Shown one piece after another: positions 58,163-64,000 of a stretch of 64,000 bases of DNA (position 1 is the first letter of the stretch; the number at the start of each line of letters is the position of its first letter). The notes under the pieces are model-generated. The model had not been told where the DNA came from and ran no database searches. It was given only the letters and a program-made list of their open reading frames with translations. The translations under genes and the position numbers were made by a program. Source of the stretch: Elephas maximus indicus (taxonomy: Eukaryota; Chordata; Mammalia; Proboscidea; Elephantidae); the NCBI RefSeq assembly GCF_024166365.1, contig NC_064846.1:24511866-24575865 (forward strand). The letters are read 5' to 3'.

Positions 58163-58340
58163 AAACACATTGCCACGGAGTCGATTCTGACTCACAGGAC
58201 CCAGTAGGACGGAGTAGAACTACCCCACAAGATTTCCAAGGTTGTAATCTGTACGAAAGCAGACTGCTGCATCTTTCTCCCTGGAGTGGCTGGAGGGCTT
58301 GTACTGCTGACCTTTTGGTTAGCTGCACCACCAGGGCTCC
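58163..58340 (-). mobile_element. AfroSINE, long form
   Basis: Reversed copy flanked by TTTCAGTTT (58154-58162 and 58341-58349). It inserted at the edge of the short RTE at 58350. Confidence 0.92.
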
Positions 58341-58349
58341 TTTCAGTTT

Positions 58350-58427
58350 GTTGTCATTAGGTGCCATGGAGTCAGGTCTGGCTCATAGCAACCCTATCTA
58401 TGTACAACTGTATGAAATATTGCCCAG
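58350..58427 (-). mobile_element. Very short RTE LINE 3' end
   Basis: About 78 bp of RTE 3' terminus in reverse ('gttgtcattaggtgccatgg'), with the short duplication TCAGTTT on both sides (58343-58349 and 58428-58434). A SINE later inserted at its left edge re-used the same site. Confidence 0.75.
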
Positions 58428-58623
58428 TCAGTTTAGGTACCATTAACTCAAACATGATTTTTCTCCCAGATTGAGTGAGGTATCCTTCCCCATGTTTGTT
58501 AGAATAGTCTATGAATATTTCTAAAGTTTCTATATCACATTGTATTAATGATATGTTTATGTGACGGTCTCCTAAAAGAAACAGGGTGCTTCTTTTTGTT
58601 TTCTTTGTGCTTTAGATGGAGGT

Positions 58624-59142
58624 TGTTATGGATTGAATTGTGTCCCGCAAAAATGTGTGCCAATTTGGCAGGTCTATGATTCCCAGTATTGAATTGATTG
58701 TCCACCATTTTGTCATCTGATGTGATTTTCCCATGTGTTGTAAATCCTACCTCTATAATGTTAATGAGATGGGATTAGTGGCAATTATGTTAATGAGGTA
58801 GGACTCAATTTACAAGATTAGTTGTATCTTAAGTCAATCTCTTTTGAGATATAAAAGAGAGAAGTGAGCAGAGAGACTTGGGGACCTCATTACCACCAAG
58901 CAAGAAGAGGCAGGAGAGCGTATTCTTTGGACCCCAGATTCCTGCACTGAAAATCTCCTAGACCAGGGTAAGATTGATGACAAGGATCTATCCCCAGAGC
59001 AGATAGACAGAAAGCCTTCCCCTGGAGGTGTCACCCTGAATTTGGCCTTCTAGCATACTAGACTGTGAAAGAATAAACTTCTGTTTGTTAAAGCCATCCA
59101 CTTGTGGTAATTCTGTTATAGCACCACTAGATAACTACGACA
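58624..59142 (+). mobile_element. Solo LTR (ERVL-MaLR-like), copy 5
   Basis: A 519-bp LTR ('tgttatggattgaattgtg' to 'ataactacgaca') at the 3' end of the L1. The duplication is GAGGT/AAGGT (58619-58623 and 59143-59147). TATA-like 'gatataaaagagagaag' and 'gaataaacttctg' are present. Confidence 0.9.
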
Positions 59143-60352
59143 AAGGTTTACAGAACAAATAAGTTTCTCTTAAACAATTAATACACATATCGTTTTGGGA
59201 CATTGGTTGTCAACACCAAGACGTGTCAACAATCTTCCCTTCTAGACCTTGGGTTCCCCCTTACCAGCTTTCCTGTCCCCTCCTGCTTTCTTGTCCTTAC
59301 CTCTGGGTTGGTATGCTCATTTAGTCTCGTTTTGTTTTATGGGCCTGTCTAATCTGTGGATGAAGGGTGACTTCATTACTGAGCTGAAAGAGTGCCTGGG
59401 GGCCATACTATCAGAGTTTCTCCAGTTTCTGTCAGGCCAGTCAGTCTGGACCTTTTTTGTGAGTTAGAATTTTGTTCTACATTTTTCTCCAGCTCTGTTC
59501 AGGACCCTCTATTGTGGTCCCTGTCAGAGCAGTCAGTGGTGGTAGCCGGGCACAATCTAGTTGTCTTGGGCTCAGCCTGGTGGAGGCCATGGTAGTTGTA
59601 GTCCATTAGTCCTTTGGACTAATCTTTCCCTTGTGCCTTTGGTTTTCTTCATTCTCCCTTGCTCCATGCGGGACAGGACAAGTGGAGCATTTTAGATGGC
59701 TGCTCACAAACTTTTAAGACCCCAGGCGCTACTCACCTAAGTACGATGTAGAACATTTTCTTTATAAACTATGTTATGCCAAATGACCTAGCTGTTCCCT
59801 GAGACCGTGGTTCCCACAGCCCTCAGCTCAGTAATTTGGACCCTCAGGGAGTAATTCGCACCCTTAGAGAGTTTGAATGTGTTTATAAAGCTTCCATGAC
59901 CTTGCTCTGGTCAAGGTGAACTGGCCTCCCCGGTACTGTGTTCACCAAAGTTACCACTCACCTATTGTCTACTTAGTGTTTTTCCCTCCTCTGCCTTGTA
60001 ACCATCAAAGATTGTTTCTTTTTTGTGTGTAAACCTTTTCATGGGTTTTTATAATATTGGTCTCACACAGTATTTGTCCTTTTGTGATTGACTTATTTCA
60101 CTCAGCATAATGCCCTCCAGATTCATCCATGTTGTGAGATGTTACCCAGATTCATCACTGTTCTTTAACTTAGTATTCTATTGTATGTGTGTGCCATAGT
60201 TTGTTTATCCATTCATCTGTTGATGGGCACTAAGGATGTTTCCATCTTTTTGCTATTGTGAACAATGCTGCAATGAACATGGGTGTGCATATATCTATTC
60301 GTGTGACAGCTCTTATTTCTCTAGGATACATTCCTAGGAGTGGGATTGCTGG

Positions 60353-60515
60353 ACCCTGGTGCAGTAGTGGTTAAGTTCTATGGCTACTAACCAAAATGTC
60401 AGCAGTTTGAATCCACCAGGAGCTCCTTGGAAACTCTATGGGGGCAGTTCTACTCTGTCCTACAGGGTCACTATGAGTCGGAATCGACTCGATGGCAATA
60501 GGTTTGGTTTTTTGG
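60353..60515 (+). mobile_element. AfroSINE, short form
   Basis: 'ccctggtgcagtagtggtta' through 'gtcggaatcgactcgatgg', inserted in L1 ORF2 between 'gggattgctgg' and 'atggtatttctatt'. Confidence 0.9.
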
Positions 60516-60735
60516 TTATGGTATTTCTATTTCTAGCTTTTTAAGAAAGCACCATATTGTTTTCCAAAATGGTTGTATCATTTTGCATTCCCACCAGCAG
60601 CGCATAGGAGTTCCCACCTCCCTGCAGCCTCTCCAACATTTTTTCTTTTCTGTTTTTTTTTATTCGTGCCAGCAACGTTGGGGTGAGATGGTATCTCATT
60701 GTAGTTTTGATATGCATTTCTCTAATGGCTAGTGA

Positions 60736-60972
60736 CATGTTGTCAGGAGGAACCAATCTCTGGAGAAGGACACCATGCTTGGTAAAGTAGAGGGTCATCG
60801 AAAAAGAGGAAGACCCTCAATGAGATGAATTGACACAGTGGCTGCAACAATGGGCTCAAGCATAACAATGATTTTGAGGATGGTACAGGACTTGGCAGAG
60901 TTTCATTCTGCTCTACACAGGGTCACTATGAGTCGGAACCAAGTCTAGGACTCCTAACAACAACGGTAACAG
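60736..60972 (+). mobile_element. Short RTE LINE 3' fragment inside an L1
   Basis: A 237-bp RTE 3' end flanked by the perfect 10-bp duplication TGGCTAGTGA (60726-60735 and 60973-60982). The host L1 ORF2 sequence continues on either side. Confidence 0.92.
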
Positions 60973-61880
60973 TGGCTAGTGATCGGGAGCATTTCCTCAT
61001 GTGTCTGTTAATCACCTGAATGTCTTCTTTGGTGCAGTGTCTGTTCCTATCCTTTGCCCGTTTTTTAATTGGATTATTTGTCTTTTTGTTGTAGAGATTT
61101 TGGATTTTCCTATAGATTTTAGAGATTAAACCTTTGTCAGATTTGTCATATCCAAAAATGTTCTCTTTTTACCCTTTTTGGTGAAGTCTTTTGATGAGCA
61201 TATGTGTTTAATTTTTAGAATAGCTCGGTTATCTAGCTTATCTTCTGGTGTTCGTGTATATTGTTAGTTATAGTTTGTATCCTGTTTTTGCTGTGTATTA
61301 AGACCTCTAGCATTGACTCTTTTTTCTTCTATGATCTTTATAGTTTTTGGTTTTATATTTCGGTCTCTGATTCATTTTGAATTAGCTTTTGTATATAATT
61401 GAGATATGGGTCCTGTCTCATTTTTATTTGCAGATGACATCCAGTTTTGTCACCATCATTTGTTAAAAAGGCTGTCTTTTCCCCATATGATGAGCTTTGG
61501 GCCTTTGTAGAAGATCAGGTGACTGTAGATGCATGGATTTACATCTGGGTTCTCCATTCTGTTCCATTGGCCAATGTGTCTGTCATTGTACCAGAACCAG
61601 GCTGTTTTGACTACCATAGCTGTATAGTAAGTTCTGAGGTCAGGCAGTGAGAGTCCTCCTATTTCATTCTTCTTCTTCAATAGTGCATTACTTATCCAGG
61701 GCCTCTTCCCTTTCCCTATAAAGTTAATAATTAGCTTTTTCATTAGTTATAGAATGCTGTTGGTATTTGGGTGGGGATTGCATTGTATTTGTAGATTGCT
61801 TTGGGTAGAATTGACATTTTCACAACGTTAAGTCTACCTATCCATGAGCATGGTATGTTTTTGCATTTATGTAGGTTTCT

Positions 61881-62755
61881 TTCGGAAACTGGGTGCTTCT
61901 TAAAGGCAGATACTGTATCTTAGTTAACACTGTATCCATCGCACAATCCCTGGGGTAAAGTCTATATGCATATTTGCATGTTGAATGAATGAATGTCGAT
62001 GAGAGGCAAATTTGTTCCACATGGGTCAAATGCATGCCTAGGATGGATTTATGGTTTGTCTTACACTTAGCTGGTATGTCTTCTGAGAACTAAGCCATTT
62101 AGCACATAAACAAATTTGAGAAGAATGGGAAAAGGCAACTTTTGCCACAATTCTCGTTGACCAGAATTTTTTTTTAAAAGTGATGTAGGGATTTGGAGAC
62201 AGGTATCAAATTGGTTCAACCAATATTAACACTTTTGCTTGAAATATCCAGTAAACTATGAAGCTGGGTGATATTTGCTTTAATTATTTTTATCATTGTT
62301 CTGAGTGTCTCTGAAATGTGCCTGGTTGTATCTATCTGACACCAGAAACAAACAAAAAAAGGTCACATCACTCCTGGTAAGTGGTTTGATTCTGGAAATG
62401 AAAAAAATCAACTAATTCATTAAGTCATTTGGTGCCATAACTATGTAGGTTTCATTTCTTGCTTAAGAAGGAAGTGGAACTAACCTTTCTGGTACATTTC
62501 TTCAAGAATGACAGCACGAACAGATCCTTCCTTGGTGTAGAAAAGTATAACTATGTTTCCAGATACCTGAAGTTAATAGCACTTGCATTATAGGTGAAGC
62601 AAGGGGTCAAATAACTTTACTCTGTGAAAATGTCAAAAGCAAAATATTTTGTCCCTGGTAGTTTGGAAAGTGTACATGATAGCTCACTTTCACTATTCAG
62701 ATTGTGTGACTATGATCCCCTTTGCTTTTTAAAAAATTAGCTTTATCACATACAT
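61881..62755. other. Unassigned sequence with an L2-like start
   Basis: 61885-62000 resembles a reversed L2 end ('tgcatgttgaatgaatgaat'). The rest is not recognised. Confidence 0.4.
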
Positions 62756-62923
62756 CACCAAAAACCAAACCCAGTGCTGTCGAATCAATTCCAACTCATA
62801 GAGACCCTATAGGACAGAGTAGAACTGCCCCATAGAGTTTCCAAGGAGTGCCTGGTGGATTCGAACTGCCTACCCTTTGGTTAGCAGCCGTGGCATTTAA
62901 CCACTACTCCGCCAGGGTTTCTG
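62756..62923 (-). mobile_element. AfroSINE
   Basis: Complete reversed copy flanked by ATCACATACAT (62745-62755) and ATCACATATAT (62924-62934). Confidence 0.92.
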
Positions 62924-62934
62924 ATCACATATAT

Positions 62935-64000
62935 ATATGTATAAATAATGTATTATTTAATTTTCATCTTTTCTGAGCTTTCTAAAATTGACATTTCACT
63001 GTATATAGACTTCTGGGACTTTCTTTTTTGACTTAAGATTATATTTTTAAGATTTTTCCATGGTATTACATGTAGGTACAGTTCATTATCAATTTTTTGC
63101 TGCTGTATAATATTCTGCTGTATGATTATACCACAATTTATTTATCCAGTCTCCTGCCAATAGCTATTTAATATGCAGGGTTTTGATATTATGAACAGTG
63201 CTTGTATATGCCTCCTGGTGCAGATATGCAAGTTTCTCTATTGTATACACTCAGAAGTGAAATTGCTTAGTTGTAGGATTGTAAGACTGTATAACTTTAG
63301 GTAATAATTCTAACTTGTGTTCAAAAGTGTTTGTACCAGTTTACATTCATATTTTCTCCAACACTTTGTATTCAGGGACTTCTGATGTTTTGGGTGTAAA
63401 ATAATGTATAATTAACATATTTAATCATATAATAATATATCATTACATTTAATAATATAATAATACAGCATTAGGGGATTTCCATTTAAAAAAAAAAAAT
63501 AAGGAGTCCTGGTGGTGCAAACAGTTAAGTGCTCAGCTGCTAACAAAAAAGCTGGCGGTTCAAATCCACTCATATATGCATGTGTCTGCATCCGTGTTAT
63601 ACATCACTATCAATACCCCTCTGAATTGGTTGCTATGATTTTATAAAATGCCTTGATATTTGGTATAGCCAGTCTCCCACCTTTTTCATATGTTTCTTGG
63701 CTAATTTTCCCCTTTGTACTTCCATGTAAAATTTAGAATCAGTTTGTCAAATCCCCAGAAAAATATTTTTGGAAATTTGATTGAAATTTATTAGATCTAT
63801 GGATCAGTTTAGGAATAATTGATATCTTTAGGACACCAGCTCCAACTATTTATGTCTTACTACATTACTATACCTTTTTTAAAATAGTTTTCCACTTACA
63901 GATCTCTCAAACATTTTGCAAGATTTATTCCTAGGTACCTTACAGTTTTCTTCTATTTTAAATGGTGTCACTTAAAAGTTATGTTTTCTAACTGTTGCTG
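62935..64000 (-). mobile_element. Old L1 fragments with a SINE piece
   Basis: 62980-63420 is reversed L1 3'UTR/C-terminus ('ataccacaatttatttatcc', 'atgaacagtgcttgtatatg'). About 63575-64000 is reversed ORF2 ('ggaataattgatatctttag', 'agatttattcctaggtacct'). At 63502-63567 a 5' fragment of a plus-strand AfroSINE ('ggagtcctggtggtgcaaac') interrupts it. It runs off the right edge. Confidence 0.78.

Larger units (their letters stand above)
58590..61880 (-). mobile_element. L1 LINE (3'UTR and ORF2 C-terminal half) with three later insertions
   Basis: Reversed L1: 3' end near 58590 ('ttgtgctttagatgga'), interrupted by an LTR (58624-59142), 3'UTR to about 60000, then ORF2 C-terminus to reverse transcriptase at 61880 ([11 protein letters not shown]-like, [20 protein letters not shown] at 61743-61456). 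An AfroSINE (about 60353) and an RTE (60736) interrupt ORF2. It is 5'-truncated at about 61880. Frames are broken. Confidence 0.85.

Overview
This is mammalian nuclear DNA, and its repeats are diagnostic of an afrotherian, most likely an elephant or a close relative. It carries many tRNA-derived SINEs of the AfroSINE type, whose bodies run from a 'ccctggtggc' head to a 'ctatgagtcggaatcgact' tail. It also carries RTE-clade LINEs whose 3' ends match those SINE tails, L1 elements, L2 and MIR fossils, a few old DNA transposons, and five solo LTRs of one family. There are no prokaryotic features. Protein-coding content is minimal.

The one intact gene is an olfactory receptor on the minus strand at 27479-28462. 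From memory of the family I identify it as the OR13H1 orthologue. Human OR13H1 lies on Xq26, so the window is probably X-linked (inference). A second family-13-like receptor on the same strand at 11653-12553 is a pseudogene with three frameshifts.

Layout: 1-3640 is an old plus-strand L1 with an L1 3'UTR copy, an RTE fragment and an old SINE inserted in it. 3650-4670 is L2. 4684-8363 is the 5' half of a minus-strand L1 (ORF2 start, ORF1, 5'UTR). 8364-10607 is mostly unassigned, with a MIR split by a solo LTR. 11653-12553 is the OR pseudogene. 12880-20300 is L2, MIR, Tigger/MER-type DNA transposons, an L1 3'UTR and SINEs. 20633-21262 is a 5'-truncated RTE with a 206-codon open frame. 21375-26515 is SINE/MIR/L2/L1 remnants. 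26520-27364 is an RTE fragment split by a solo LTR. 27479-28519 is the OR gene and its probable splice acceptor. 29129-32391 is a full-length RTE. 32480-33540 is L2. 33541-39470 is mostly unassigned, with a (TA)n tract and MIRs. 39484-46185 is SINE-rich with an L1 and a solo LTR. 46623-48118 is two adjacent RTE copies. 48270-57935 is old L1 sequence invaded by an LTR, an RTE, SINEs and a younger L1. 57936-58623 is L2. 58590-61880 is an L1 with LTR, SINE and RTE insertions. 61881-64000 is unassigned sequence, a SINE and L1 remnants.

The most interesting observations concern retroelement structure. One L1 (52150-56793) and one RTE (about 49850-51018) both keep only about 30-40 nt of their 5' terminus, fused directly to internal coding sequence. 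A 15-bp perfect hairpin sits between two 3'-truncated, oppositely oriented SINE halves (45427-45796). Exact target-site duplications allow much of the insertion order to be read. All family names come from recognising sequence and protein motifs by eye; no database search was run.
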